A stretch of DNA of 64,000 nt from Blautia wexlerae DSM 19850 (GCF_025148125.1 NZ_CP102267.1:4553501-4617500), one strand, 5' to 3'; positions 9,260 to 18,172 are shown, counted from the stretch's first letter. Notes: generated by a model not told the origin, from the letters alone. Made by a program: numbers and translations.

Positions 9260-10090
9260 TTATTTTACTGCACCCGCTGTTAAACCGCTTGTAATATGTT
9301 TCTGTCCTACAATATAAATAATTATAATTGGTATCATACTTACAACCAATCCTGCAATCAAAAGGTTCCATTGAGCATTAGTAGAAGATTTAAACATATA
9401 TAAATTGACTGTAATTGTACGAAGGTTCACATCGCTGATCATAATACTTGGAAGTAACAGATCATTCCATGTCCAAAGGAAAAACAAAATGCCAATTGTC
9501 ACTGTTGTGGATTTTACCAGTGGCAAAATAATCTGCACCATTGTTCTGAAAGGTCCCGCACCGTCAATTGCAGCAGCCTCTTCCAACTCTCTTGGCACAC
9601 TCTTCAGAAAACCAACATATGTCATAACACCAAATGATGTATAAAACCCACTATAAAATATAATCAGTCCTAAATGCGTATTAGTCAGTCCCAGTTTTGT
9701 AGATAACATAGAAATTGCAATCATAACTGCATGAAATGGAATAATCTGTCCTACTACAAACAATGTATATAATTTGTCACCTGTCTTTTGAGGAAGATGT
9801 GAAATTCCATATGCACTCATAAAAGACACGGCACTGGCAACTATGACAGTACATACCGTCACAAACAGCGTATTGCGAAATACTGTCCAAAAGTTCATAA
9901 TCCGCATTGCTTCAGAAAAATTTTCCAGATATAAACTTTTGGGAAATGAGATAAACGAGGTTAATATATCATTATTCGGTTTAAACGCATTCATGATAAT
10001 AAGAAAAACCGGAAGTATAAAGATAATTCCAAGGCACAGCCACAAAATACTTTTTAAAACTACTGTTTTATTCATTCCTTCTTTTTCCAC
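9260..10090 (-). CDS. Carbohydrate ABC transporter permease, MalG type
   Basis: This is a 276-residue inner-membrane protein with six predicted helices. The EAA loop that docks the ATPase reads EAAAIDGAGPFRTMVQIILP near residue 163. The start is a GTG (10090) two bases past the stop of the partner permease, with GGGAGG upstream inside that gene's end. An internal ATG five codons on is possible. No ATPase gene is present, so a shared MsmX/MalK-like ATPase is probably used. Confidence 0.9.
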   Translation of the reverse strand: MEKEGMNKTVVLKSILWLCLGIIFILPVFLIIMNAFKPNNDILTSFISFPKSLYLENFSEAMRIMNFWTVFRNTLFVTVCTVIVASAVSFMSAYGISHLPQKTGDKLYTLFVVGQIIPFHAVMIAISMLSTKLGLTNTHLGLIIFYSGFYTSFGVMTYVGFLKSVPRELEEAAAIDGAGPFRTMVQIILPLVKSTTVTIGILFFLWTWNDLLLPSIMISDVNLRTITVNLYMFKSSTNAQWNLLIAGLVVSMIPIIIIYIVGQKHITSGLTAGAVK

Positions 10091-10091
10091 T

Positions 10092-10976
10092 TTACATCTG
10101 TACCTCCCTTTTTCTAGTAATCTTAAGCTGAATCAATGCAATAATACCTACCAATAAAAACAGTATTATAGATTTTGCAGAGCCATATCCCATTTTAAAC
10201 GAACCAAATGCATCATTATATATATTCAGTGCAATTGTCTGTGTACTATTTGCCGGACCTCCACCAGTCAGTGATAACGGAATGTCAAATGCTTTGAAAG
10301 CTCCTGCAATTGATACAAAGAGATTAATTGTAATTGTCGGCATTAACAATGGCAATTGGATATAAATAATTTTCTTAATTCCTGTACATCCATCCAGAAC
10401 AGCTGCTTCCAACACATCTTTTTGTATTGTCTGCAATCCTGTAATGTATAACATCATAAGAAAACCGGTAGACTGCCATGTTGTTACTAAAATAACTGTA
10501 AAAGCCGCAGTACCTGCATTTCCAAACCAGCTGATATTAGCCAATGCATCTACGTGCAAAATTTTGGCCAGATTTGGAATGGCTCCTGTAAAAATAAAAG
10601 ACCATACAAAAGAAACCATTACACCACTGATAATATTAGGAATAAAAAATAAAGAACGTATTACGCCTTTACACCGTACATTTGAATCTAAAAAATATGC
10701 TATTACAAAGCCAATCAGATTTGACATTAAAATTGATATTACCGCCAGAATTAAAGTAAATACCACAGAATGAATGAATGTCTCGTCTCCAAGAAGCTTA
10801 GTGTAATTTCCCAGACCGACAAAATCTTTATTTCCTTTTATCAAATTCCAATTATAAAAAGATGCCGGAAGTGTTCCTAAAAGTAATGGACCTGCAAGTG
10901 CAAGAACGTATAATAACATCGACGGAATCGTAAGACCAAAATAAAACCATTTATTTTTTTTACAACAATCCAACAT
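10092..10976 (-). CDS. Carbohydrate ABC transporter permease, MalF type
   Basis: The 294-residue membrane protein has about six helices and an EAA loop, EAAVLDGCTGIKKIIYIQLP. It pairs with the MalG-type permease immediately downstream and follows the binding-protein gene after a strong hairpin. Family 1 sugar importers of this class take up oligosaccharides or glycosides. Confidence 0.9.
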   Translation of the reverse strand: MLDCCKKNKWFYFGLTIPSMLLYVLALAGPLLLGTLPASFYNWNLIKGNKDFVGLGNYTKLLGDETFIHSVVFTLILAVISILMSNLIGFVIAYFLDSNVRCKGVIRSLFFIPNIISGVMVSFVWSFIFTGAIPNLAKILHVDALANISWFGNAGTAAFTVILVTTWQSTGFLMMLYITGLQTIQKDVLEAAVLDGCTGIKKIIYIQLPLLMPTITINLFVSIAGAFKAFDIPLSLTGGGPANSTQTIALNIYNDAFGSFKMGYGSAKSIILFLLVGIIALIQLKITRKREVQM

Positions 10977-10996
10977 AAAATTATCTTCCTTTCTGA

Positions 10997-11039
10997 TAAC
11001 AAAAGCTTCTGCAATATTTCTGCAGAAGCTTCTGTTACC
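10997..11039 (-). terminator. Stem-loop between binding-protein and permease genes
   Basis: An 18-bp stem, GTAACAGAAGCTTCTGCA against TGCAGAAGCTTTTGTTAT, with a 7-nt loop. Such hairpins after the solute-binding gene commonly stabilise its transcript or partly terminate, giving more binding protein than permease. Confidence 0.7.
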
Positions 11040-11063
11040 ACTTATACCTTTCCCGATTTTACT

Positions 11064-12323
11064 TTACTCAAGAAGCTCTGAAAATTTCGAATCTAACTGA
11101 TCTAAAGTAGTATCCATATCCGTTGTTCCGGCAAAATATCCCTGAATTACCGGCCCAATCATATCACCAGCGCCGGACTCAAGCTGTGAGTATACCCATG
11201 GTTTTGTCTGGTTATTTGACATATAATTCTTATAATCTTCGAAATACTGATATTCTGTTGACATTGCAAAATCCATTGCAGGTGGTGCTGCGCCCATTGA
11301 ATCAGCACTATAATGCATCCATCCGTTTTCATCTGTGTTATCGCTCAGATAATTCAAAACCTCACGCACTGCATCCAAATGTGGAGTATTCTGATTTACT
11401 GCAATACAAATTCCTACATCTACATCAAGTTTTGCATCTTCCTCATTTTCTGTAAGTGGTACTCCAAACAGACCAACCTGTAAATCCGGATTAATACTTT
11501 GTGCATTCAGAAGAGAAAATTCTCCGGTCACAATCATAGCAGCTTCACCTGATGCAAATGCATTAAAGCCTGATGTGGAATCTGCATCCATATAATTTCC
11601 ACCGGAATTTTCTTTCATCATATCCATAAACTCAAATTCAAGTGAAGAATTATCATTCCTGAAACTTCCTTTTCCTGCATTCATATCTGCAACCCATGAC
11701 TCATAATCTCCAACTGCGGCTCCCTGCAGACAGCTAAATAAATGATTCAATGTCCATGCATCTTTATAGGTGGCTGCAAATGGTGTAATACCACTTGCCT
11801 GAAGTTTTTCACATACTTCTTTCATTTGTGAGAATGTTTTCGGTACTTCTGTAATTCCGGCCTTTTCAAATAACTCCTGATTATAATAAACTCCCAACAT
11901 TTCCACAGCCATTGGATACGCATAAATTTTTCCATCATAGCTACATGCATCTTTTACAGAATCATAAATCTTTGTTGCAAATCCTTCCTCGCTCAAATCC
12001 ACAATTCTGTCTGTTGCTGCAAACTGCTGCACCTGTGCATATGGATTCAGGAAAAACATATCCGGAAGATCATTAGATGCCACCTTTGCTCCAAGATATT
12101 GGCTATAATCTCCTGATTGCATTTCAACTACAAAATTAATTTTATCCTGGCGCTTATTAAATTCATCTGCACCTTTCTGAAAATTATCTGCTGCTCCAGA
12201 AGACCACACCGCTAATTTAACAGTTTCTTTTTCGTCTGAATCCGCTTTTACAACTGTTGCTCCACTAATCATGACTGTCCCCATAGCGACTGTCATCATC
12301 AGGCTAATCATCTTTTTCCTCAT
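11064..12323 (-). CDS. Extracellular sugar-binding protein (family 1) of ABC importer
   Basis: The 419-residue protein starts with a Sec signal peptide (MRKKMISLMMTVAMGTVMIS, likely cut after VVKA). It lacks a lipobox cysteine, so it is either loosely held or cleaved by signal peptidase I. Typical motifs are KLAVWSSGAADNFQKGADEF, YPMAVEMLGVYYNQELFEKAG and GEAAMIVTGEFSL. First gene of the transporter unit; the YesMN pair downstream probably controls it. The promoter lies in 12324-12460. Confidence 0.9.
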   Translation of the reverse strand: MRKKMISLMMTVAMGTVMISGATVVKADSDEKETVKLAVWSSGAADNFQKGADEFNKRQDKINFVVEMQSGDYSQYLGAKVASNDLPDMFFLNPYAQVQQFAATDRIVDLSEEGFATKIYDSVKDACSYDGKIYAYPMAVEMLGVYYNQELFEKAGITEVPKTFSQMKEVCEKLQASGITPFAATYKDAWTLNHLFSCLQGAAVGDYESWVADMNAGKGSFRNDNSSLEFEFMDMMKENSGGNYMDADSTSGFNAFASGEAAMIVTGEFSLLNAQSINPDLQVGLFGVPLTENEEDAKLDVDVGICIAVNQNTPHLDAVREVLNYLSDNTDENGWMHYSADSMGAAPPAMDFAMSTEYQYFEDYKNYMSNNQTKPWVYSQLESGAGDMIGPVIQGYFAGTTDMDTTLDQLDSKFSELLE

Positions 12324-12466
12324 AAAAACTCCTTTCTTTTACCTGCTTTGTCCTTTTGTTATTTTAGAAGTACTTCTTTTGTTAACAATATAATAACAAC
12401 CCCTGCTTTCTTTTTCCATACGTCAAATTATGACAAAACATATACATTTTTTTACCTTTCCAAACA

Positions 12467-12555
12467 GAAAAAGACGCAAGCCATATTTTTATGTCTCACG
12501 CCTTTCTGCAAAAAGAAAAAGACGCAAGTCATATTTTTATGACTCACGCCTATCT
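12467..12555 (-). terminator. Tandemly duplicated terminator hairpins
   Basis: Two 41-nt copies (12467-12507 and 12515-12555, period 48) read GGCGTGAG.CAT-AAAAAT-ATG.CTTGCGTC followed by TTTTTC on the minus strand. They end transcription from the DUF1016 gene. The near identity suggests a recent local duplication. The rest of 12324-12582 holds the binding-protein promoter. Confidence 0.7.
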
Positions 12556-12582
12556 TGCATTTCATTATTAAATTGAAAACCT

Positions 12583-13632
12583 TTATTCTTCTTTCCTCTG
12601 TTCCAATAGCTCTCTTGCATTTGCAATAGCAAGTGATAACTTCTGTTCTAAAAGTTCTTTTGGAGGCATTTTAGTCATATACTGTCCCACGTGGATGTTT
12701 CCATGATCCAATTGCATTAATTCTATGGTTTCCTGCGATTTTTCTGCACATAATATAAGAGCAACCGGACTTTCTTCACCTTCTACTCTTTCATTTTTTT
12801 CCAACCATCGCAAATACAGTTCGACTTGTCCTTTATCTTGCGGTTCAAATTCTCCAAGCTTTAACTCAACAAGAACCAGCCTTTTCAAACCTCTGTGATA
12901 AAACAATAAATCCATATAGTAATCTTTACCATCCAGCACAAAATGCTTCTGCCTTGCCAAAAACGCAAAATCCGATCCCATTTCCAAAATAAATTTTTCT
13001 AATTCCGCAAGAATGGCATTTTCCAAATCTTTTTCACTATAAGTATCACGTAAACCAAGAAAATCAAGCATGTATGGATCTCTGTAAAAAAGATCCAGAC
13101 TCATTTTTCCATCATCCCGTAATTCGGCAATCTCATTTTTTATTGTTTCTTCTGGTTTCTTCGATATTGCAGTGCGTTCATAAAGCATAGATTTTTTTCT
13201 TTCACGCAATGTCCTCACTGACCAGTTCTCTTGCATACACATTGCAGCATAAAAGTCTCTCTTTAACTCGTCATTTATTGGCAAAATCTCTACAAAATGT
13301 GACCAGGTCAATTGTTGCGACAATGTCGCAACTTTTTCGAAGTCAGGAAATTCCTGATAAAATTTAATCATTCTCGAAATTGATGTTTTATCAAATCCAG
13401 AACCATACTCCTGTTCCAAACGTTTACTGACTTCTGCAACAACTTTTTTTCCATACTCAGGCTTATTATCTCCGGTGAACTCCGCACTAAGTCTTTTTCC
13501 AATTCCCCAGTTAAGTGAGATAATGGCATCGTTCACAACTTTCTTTACATCCGTTTTCTTTTCTCTGATCAATGCATTTATTTCATCGTAAATGTTATCA
13601 ATATTATTTGCTACTATTATCTCTTTTTTCAT
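12583..13632 (-). CDS. DUF1016/YhcG-family PDDEXK nuclease-domain protein
   Basis: The 349-residue protein has an N-terminal DUF1016_N helical domain (INALIREKKTDVKKVVNDAI, SLNWGIGKRLSAEF) and a C-terminal PDDEXK nuclease-like domain with KDYYMDLLFYHRGLKRLVLV followed by ELKLGEFEPQDKGQ, which gives D...ExK. The family is common in mobile DNA and defence islands; a role in DNA cleavage or restriction is likely but unproven. Start at 13632 has GAAGGGAATCAATA upstream. A 27-bp palindrome lies about 20 bp upstream of the start. Confidence 0.85.
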   Translation of the reverse strand: MKKEIIVANNIDNIYDEINALIREKKTDVKKVVNDAIISLNWGIGKRLSAEFTGDNKPEYGKKVVAEVSKRLEQEYGSGFDKTSISRMIKFYQEFPDFEKVATLSQQLTWSHFVEILPINDELKRDFYAAMCMQENWSVRTLRERKKSMLYERTAISKKPEETIKNEIAELRDDGKMSLDLFYRDPYMLDFLGLRDTYSEKDLENAILAELEKFILEMGSDFAFLARQKHFVLDGKDYYMDLLFYHRGLKRLVLVELKLGEFEPQDKGQVELYLRWLEKNERVEGEESPVALILCAEKSQETIELMQLDHGNIHVGQYMTKMPPKELLEQKLSLAIANARELLEQRKEE

Positions 13633-13651
13633 TATTGATTCCCTTCTATAA

Positions 13652-13678
13652 TTTGAAATGCCAACTTGGCATTTCAAA
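13652..13678. promoter_or_regulatory. 27-bp near-perfect palindrome upstream of the DUF1016 gene
   Basis: TTTGAAATGCCAA and TTGGCATTTCAAA are exact inverted 13-mers separated by one base. The position just 5' of the ribosome site suggests an operator or a translation-blocking stem. Confidence 0.6.
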
Positions 13679-13703
13679 ATCGCACCAACAGGTTATTGTT
13701 ATA

Positions 13704-13780
13704 TTACCCTATTTTTCTCGTTCTGCCTACTGCAATTTTATATTCTCATACAACAATGAGGTCGCATTCCACGACCTCAT
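13704..13780 (-). pseudogene. Short coding remnant, copy 2
   Basis: Diverged copy of the 3169-3268 remnant: about 80 percent identical DNA over roughly 55 bp, but with an in-frame TGA after CDLIVV. A hairpin (ATGAGGTCG/CGACCTCAT, 13756-13780) at its edge may serve as terminator for tnpV. Confidence 0.4.
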
Positions 13781-13789
13781 CACATTCAT

Positions 13790-14155
13790 TTAAACATAAA
13801 TCAATTCCTTGAGAATAATCTCTTCTGCAATCGCTCTGTGCTGATTGGCAGCTCTTACCCATGCCATCTGATTTTTCTCCTTATCCGGCAATGGATCTTT
13901 TTCTTCCAACTGTTTCAGAATAATTTCTTCCCGTTCTCTGGCAGCCTTATCCACTTCCAGCAGATGCTCGCCAATCGTATCCTGCAAAAGTATCACCTGA
14001 TACGTTGAGTTTCGATGATTCTTCAGATAATCTCTTCGAAGAAAACCATACTTTCCAAGTTGCTCCATCTGCTCACCGGATTTATAGGTGAGATTAGGAA
14101 CCAGGTATCCATTTACATTCGTATACGTTAATTTCATTTTATTAGCACTCTCCAT
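13790..14155 (-). CDS. tnpV: Transposon-encoded protein TnpV
   Basis: The 121-residue protein matches TnpV of Tn4451-type mobilisable elements (KLTYTNVNGYLVPNL, GKYGFLRRDYLKNHR, TYQVILLQDTIGEHL, QMAWVRAANQHRAIAEE). Function in transposition is not known. The start could be MKLTYTN six codons in. It marks the right side of the mobile region. Confidence 0.8.
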   Translation of the reverse strand: MESANKMKLTYTNVNGYLVPNLTYKSGEQMEQLGKYGFLRRDYLKNHRNSTYQVILLQDTIGEHLLEVDKAAREREEIILKQLEEKDPLPDKEKNQMAWVRAANQHRAIAEEIILKELIYV

Positions 14156-14165
14156 TTCTCATCAT

Positions 14166-14271
14166 TTTTTGACCACAAATTTACGACATTTACGACAAAT
14201 CTGACACTGCTTTACAATACCAGACAAAATGACTGATGCCCCGGAAAGCCTGTAAAACAGGCACTTCCGGG
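14166..14271. repeat. Putative element end: arm-like repeats and hairpin
   Basis: TTTGACCACAAATTTACGAC followed by ATTTACGACAAAT resembles sequences at 116-138 and 173-186 near the integrase remnant. A stem CCCGGAA..GCCTGT/ACAGGC..TCCGGG follows at 14239-14271. No gene is seen between 14156 and 14484 apart from these and a promoter. Confidence 0.4.
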
Positions 14272-14383
14272 ACACACAAGACAGGACAAAAATCAACTTC
14301 CATTATCAAGAGGTGAGTGCTAATTTTTTGTGAAAAATTTGTGATATTAAATAAAAATCAACTCCACCCTCTATCTTTCATCC

Positions 14384-14395
14384 CCAAACGTTTGT
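14384..14395. promoter_or_regulatory. LacI-type operator-like site (AAACGTTT core)
   Basis: CCAAACGTTTGT lies about 90 bp upstream of the aldose-epimerase start. The core matches sites at 23113, 24089, 32874 and 34128. A possible -10 (TATGAT, 14424-14429) lies downstream. Confidence 0.4.
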
Positions 14396-14484
14396 CCAAA
14401 TTTCTATTTCATTACAGTGTTTTTATGATACGCTTATTTTATGCAGCATATTACTATTATGTATTTATCAGGGAGGGTTTTACT

Positions 14485-15369
14485 ATGCAGATTAAATTAC
14501 AATCTGACAATTATCATGTACTTTTAAACACACTTGGTGCCGAATTAAATTCCTATTCCAATCCATCCGGGAATGAATACGTATGGAATTCTGATCCCAC
14601 TTACTGGCTTCGATCTTCTCCGCTTCTTTTTCCGACTGTGGGAAATGTCCGCAACGGAGAAACTGTTATCAAGGATCATATATACCAGATGCCCAAGCAT
14701 GGTTTTTGTAAAGAATCTGAATTTGAAGTAACAGAACAGACTGAAGATTCCGTCACTTTTTTACTTAAAGCAAATGAAGAAACATTAAAACATTATCCTT
14801 ATGATTTTAAACTTTACCTGTCATATCATCTGAATGGCAGTACCCTGTCTATGGACTATAGAGTAATAAACAAAGATTCCGACCTTATGTATTATCACAT
14901 TGGTGCACATCCCGGTTTCATGTGTCCGGTCAATAATGGAGAAAATATTGAAAATTGTATTTTAAGATTTGAAAAAGAAGAGAATTTTATTTCTTATGAA
15001 TATGATATAAAGAATCTGGAATTTAATTTTGATCACAAAGTATCCCAGAAAGCAGAAGGCAACACACTTCCTCTCACAATTTCCATGTTTGATCAGGATG
15101 CTGTTTTCTTTGAACACACGAATTCACACCATGTTTCTTTCGTAAATGCAGTTACAGGAAAAGGTGTTTCCGTATATTATCCTGATTTTGAATCCCTTGC
15201 GATCTGGACACCGGCCGGAGGAAAGGCTCCGTTTCTCTGTCTGGAGCCATGGAACGGTTCCGGCATTTTTCATCAGGATGATGATATTTTTGCGCATAAG
15301 CATGGGATCCTCACACTGGAATCCGGAAAAGAAAAAGCATATCATCTTGAGATTTCTCTGATAGAATAA
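14485..15369 (+). CDS. Aldose 1-epimerase family protein
   Basis: The 294-residue galactose-mutarotase-like protein includes GAELNSYSNPSGNEYVWNSD, HGFCKESEFEV, YYHIGAHPGFMCPV (catalytic His region) and LCLEPWNGSG (catalytic Glu). This subfamily (COG2017, LacX-like) acts on cytosolic sugars. Start chosen at 14485, where GGGAGGGTTTTACT precedes ATG; the longer frame has no ribosome site. Confidence 0.85.
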   Translation: MQIKLQSDNYHVLLNTLGAELNSYSNPSGNEYVWNSDPTYWLRSSPLLFPTVGNVRNGETVIKDHIYQMPKHGFCKESEFEVTEQTEDSVTFLLKANEETLKHYPYDFKLYLSYHLNGSTLSMDYRVINKDSDLMYYHIGAHPGFMCPVNNGENIENCILRFEKEENFISYEYDIKNLEFNFDHKVSQKAEGNTLPLTISMFDQDAVFFEHTNSHHVSFVNAVTGKGVSVYYPDFESLAIWTPAGGKAPFLCLEPWNGSGIFHQDDDIFAHKHGILTLESGKEKAYHLEISLIE

Positions 15370-15373
15370 TCTT

Positions 15374-15988
15374 TTATTCTTCAGTTTTCAGATTCCACAT
15401 GACCTGTATTGCACCATCCATCACATGGAATTTTTTAAAATAGGCTTCCTCCTTTGGGATCCACATATTCTGAAATTGTTTTGCCTTTTCCGGGCCATTG
15501 CGCTTTTTTATATTTTCCATCTGATCTTTGGGAGAAATATTTAAAAATACACGAAGTTGATAAGGGTTCTTAAAATATGGATGCATACTGTAAGAACCCT
15601 CTATAATATTGAGTTTTTTATAAGGAACAGGATATCCCTCCAGCAGATTCCATTTCTGGCAGCTGAACGGCTGATAAAAAACAGTCTGCTTCTGAAAGAT
15701 TGGTCTTAATACCGTTTCCTCAAACCGCTCATAATCCACATTTCCTCCTGTTTCTTTCAGACGCTGTGGCGTACGCTGTTCCATGCGCAGAAAAAAGTCA
15801 TCCATTCTGAACAGATTACAGTTGAATACCTGCTCCAGATATTCTCCCAATGTAGTTTTCCCACTTCCACACCTGCCATCAATTGCAACGATCAGAGGCT
15901 CATCCAGTCCTTCCTTCTCTTTCTGCAATTTTCTGATTGCCTGAACTACCGGTTCAAATCTTTCTTTGCAGCATGCCTTTAATTCCAT
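15374..15988 (-). CDS. Uridine kinase-like P-loop kinase
   Basis: The 204-residue P-loop protein has Walker A AIDGRCGSGKTTLGEYLEQ near residue 40, FRMDDFFLR (Asp of substrate site) and NIIEGSYSMHP. This matches small uridine/AAA kinases that phosphorylate nucleosides or other small metabolites. It overlaps the upstream ECF S-component gene by 10 bp, so it may phosphorylate the vitamin or precursor that the S-component imports. Confidence 0.75.
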   Translation of the reverse strand: MELKACCKERFEPVVQAIRKLQKEKEGLDEPLIVAIDGRCGSGKTTLGEYLEQVFNCNLFRMDDFFLRMEQRTPQRLKETGGNVDYERFEETVLRPIFQKQTVFYQPFSCQKWNLLEGYPVPYKKLNIIEGSYSMHPYFKNPYQLRVFLNISPKDQMENIKKRNGPEKAKQFQNMWIPKEEAYFKKFHVMDGAIQVMWNLKTEE

Positions 15989-16518
15989 TCTACTGTTCCT
16001 TCCATATTATACAAACGTTCTACCAGGGACGGGATCAGAACAAGCTGAATCAGAATTCCCGGCAACGCATTTATAAATCCTCCCATCAGAAACAGTTCCC
16101 AGGTAAAGATCCCTCCTGTAAATGCATATACTGCTGCCGAAACCAGTCCCCATACGATCCGTCCACACAGCATTGCTGCTATGAGTGAAATATACAGGGA
16201 TTTTATATCTTTTTTCATTTTTTCTGATAAAATTCCTGCCACCAGCCCATAAGTGGCAAGTTCAAACGCCATACAGAAGGCATTCGGAAAAATTGCCGGC
16301 ATTCCGAACACCACTCCTCTTAAAAGAGGTGTAATAATCCCAATAAGTAAACCATATGGCCATCCGCAGATATATCCACATAATAACACCGGTATGTGCA
16401 TCGGGCAAAGCATTTTCCCTACTGCCGGTATCTGCATTGTGATAAATGGAAGGATCAGTCCGATCGCAAGAAACAATGCTGCTAAAATTCTTTTTCTTAA
16501 AGCTGTATTTTCTTTCAT
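15979..16518 (-). CDS. ECF transporter S component
   Basis: The ~179-residue membrane protein has about five helices with PCPMHIPVLLCGYICGWPYG style motifs: CPMHIPVLLCGYICG, PLLRGVVFGMP and NAFCMAFELATYG. It is an energy-coupling-factor substrate-binding subunit that works with EcfA/EcfT encoded elsewhere. Substrate unknown. Start at 16518 (GAGAG upstream) fits the family length. No riboswitch is visible in 16519-16650. Confidence 0.8.
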   Translation of the reverse strand: MKENTALRKRILAALFLAIGLILPFITMQIPAVGKMLCPMHIPVLLCGYICGWPYGLLIGIITPLLRGVVFGMPAIFPNAFCMAFELATYGLVAGILSEKMKKDIKSLYISLIAAMLCGRIVWGLVSAAVYAFTGGIFTWELFLMGGFINALPGILIQLVLIPSLVERLYNMEGTVEWN

Positions 16519-16650
16519 ATCCCAAATTCTCTCTTTCAGTATAAAAATGCCAGTGATATAACAAAACACCCCTGTCAGAAACACAAAACAGCTCTGGACA
16601 GGGATGCTTATATTATAAATACTATACCCTACTAATATAATGATGCTACA

Positions 16651-18138
16651 TCAACAGCAACATGGATGACGATGTCCATATTCATCCATACAATCCTGTG
16701 CAGGATCTTTCATGCAAAGATGTACAGCTGCTTTTTTGAATGTCATTGGCAGTGCCAGAATATTTGGTTCCTGACCAACATATTTCTTCTTGGCATCTTC
16801 CAGTGCTTCTTCAAATGTAGCTCTTGTTTTTAAGCCCATTCCTCTTGCATAGCCCGGTTCCTCAGCGCCTACGATATAGATTGCACTGGTATTCATTTCT
16901 GCAATATGTCCGCAGGACATCATAGAGAAGCCATGGAATGGATGGAATGCATTCGTATAACGATATTTACGGATATATTCTTCATTCGTAGCAAAATACT
17001 CACCAAGGCGGTTCATATCCGGCAGCGTATTCATATGATCATGCTGGAACAGATCATATAATTCTCTTAAATATGGCCAACGCTCATCATGGAAATAACC
17101 ATTGCATGTAGATGCGCAGATAATTACACAGTTATCACTCATAACTCTCTTGAATCGAAGTACCTGTGCACTTAAAGCCTGCATCATCATGATAGGATTG
17201 GTTCCCATTCCATCACCATAGTGGAATTTCTGCGGCATACCAAATACAAGTACATCATATTTCTTCTCTGCCCAGTGTACATAGGTTCTCTTGTCAGCAA
17301 GCTTCCAGCTGATCGGCATCATTTCCTTTGCATAGCCTGAGTAAATTGCGATCTGTCTGGACTGTGTATCCAGTACAGCATCACAGCAGAAGAAAGGATG
17401 TCCCATTTTTTCTTCCATATGCATACTGATCTCATCAAATTTATTACGCATCAGGCTTCCACCATTAACCGGTGTAAAATCATCTCTGTGCATAACAGAC
17501 GGTACATGATGGCTTGCAATACATTTCCAGTTTGTAATACCAGTTGCACTGTGTTTGTATCCGCCTGAATATCCACCATAAGGATTTCCCTGTACATGAC
17601 CGATAAGAATCGGAATATCACACTCAAAGACATATTTATTCATGTACACCGGATCGCCTCTGTGAGTGGTTCCAAGATCTACCATATGTTCCTGATCTTC
17701 GCTGTCATGACTGATGATCTGTCCTGTATGCCAAAATTCATTAAATAATTCTTCTCCAAAGATAGCCTTTGCATCCGCTTCTGTGCTTCTTGGATGAAGT
17801 CCGTTAGAAATAATGAAAAGAATATCTTTCTTCTCAACACCGGCAGCATATAATTCTTTCAAAATATATTTAATGCTTAACTTTCTGTGGCTGGTAGCCT
17901 GCTCGCCACCTTTTACACGATCCGGAACAACAATAGTAACTGTTTTTCCGGGTCCTGCCAGTTCTGTTAAAGTAGGCATACCGATCGGATGAGCCAGACT
18001 TTCCAGATAAGCAGCCTCTAGCTGATCTTCCGGAATATGATCAGGATCCTTTACAGTTTCTCCCGGAATAAAAATATCAGTATTATCCGGCAATTCAGCA
18101 GACATGGTTCCCTGTCCATACTCAAAATCAAATTTCAT
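16651..18138 (-). CDS. larA: LarA-family nickel-pincer racemase/epimerase
   Basis: The 495-residue protein carries LarA motifs: ISNGLHPRST (His), GHVQGNPYGGYSGGYKHSA (His and the Lys that carries the pincer cofactor) and ASHHVPSVMHR. The family interconverts 2-hydroxyacid stereoisomers. It is longer than lactate LarA (~424), and the C-terminus ends HRHPCCC, a possible metal-handling tail. Being last in the nagB-nagA-aldolase-TSUP-TPI unit suggests a hydroxyacid made from that pathway rather than lactate itself. LarB and LarE are not in the window; a LarC1 gene is at 23122. Confidence 0.8.
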   Translation of the reverse strand: MKFDFEYGQGTMSAELPDNTDIFIPGETVKDPDHIPEDQLEAAYLESLAHPIGMPTLTELAGPGKTVTIVVPDRVKGGEQATSHRKLSIKYILKELYAAGVEKKDILFIISNGLHPRSTEADAKAIFGEELFNEFWHTGQIISHDSEDQEHMVDLGTTHRGDPVYMNKYVFECDIPILIGHVQGNPYGGYSGGYKHSATGITNWKCIASHHVPSVMHRDDFTPVNGGSLMRNKFDEISMHMEEKMGHPFFCCDAVLDTQSRQIAIYSGYAKEMMPISWKLADKRTYVHWAEKKYDVLVFGMPQKFHYGDGMGTNPIMMMQALSAQVLRFKRVMSDNCVIICASTCNGYFHDERWPYLRELYDLFQHDHMNTLPDMNRLGEYFATNEEYIRKYRYTNAFHPFHGFSMMSCGHIAEMNTSAIYIVGAEEPGYARGMGLKTRATFEEALEDAKKKYVGQEPNILALPMTFKKAAVHLCMKDPAQDCMDEYGHRHPCCC

Positions 18139-18172
18139 AGTAAATCTCCCTTCATTATACGTACTTAATTTA

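Larger units (their letters stand above)
115..14200. mobile_element. Degraded integrative element / defence island (approximate limits)
   Basis: The stretch holds C-terminal remnants of a tyrosine integrase and the conjugation protein TcpC, a 5' fragment of BREX pglZ, a SIR2-family gene, a DUF4143 ATPase, a DUF1016 protein and TnpV. Motifs of the form TTGACCACA...TTTACGACA lie at both ends (about 116-138, 173-186 and 14167-14197) and may be integrase arm or att sequences. A sugar-transport block (4987-12323) sits inside and may be older chromosome. The limits are inferred from these flanking motifs only. Confidence 0.35.

Noticed and set aside
15979..16650. Riboswitch upstream of the ECF S component
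   Set aside because: The 130-bp leader shows no THI, RFN or other aptamer core that I can recognise.
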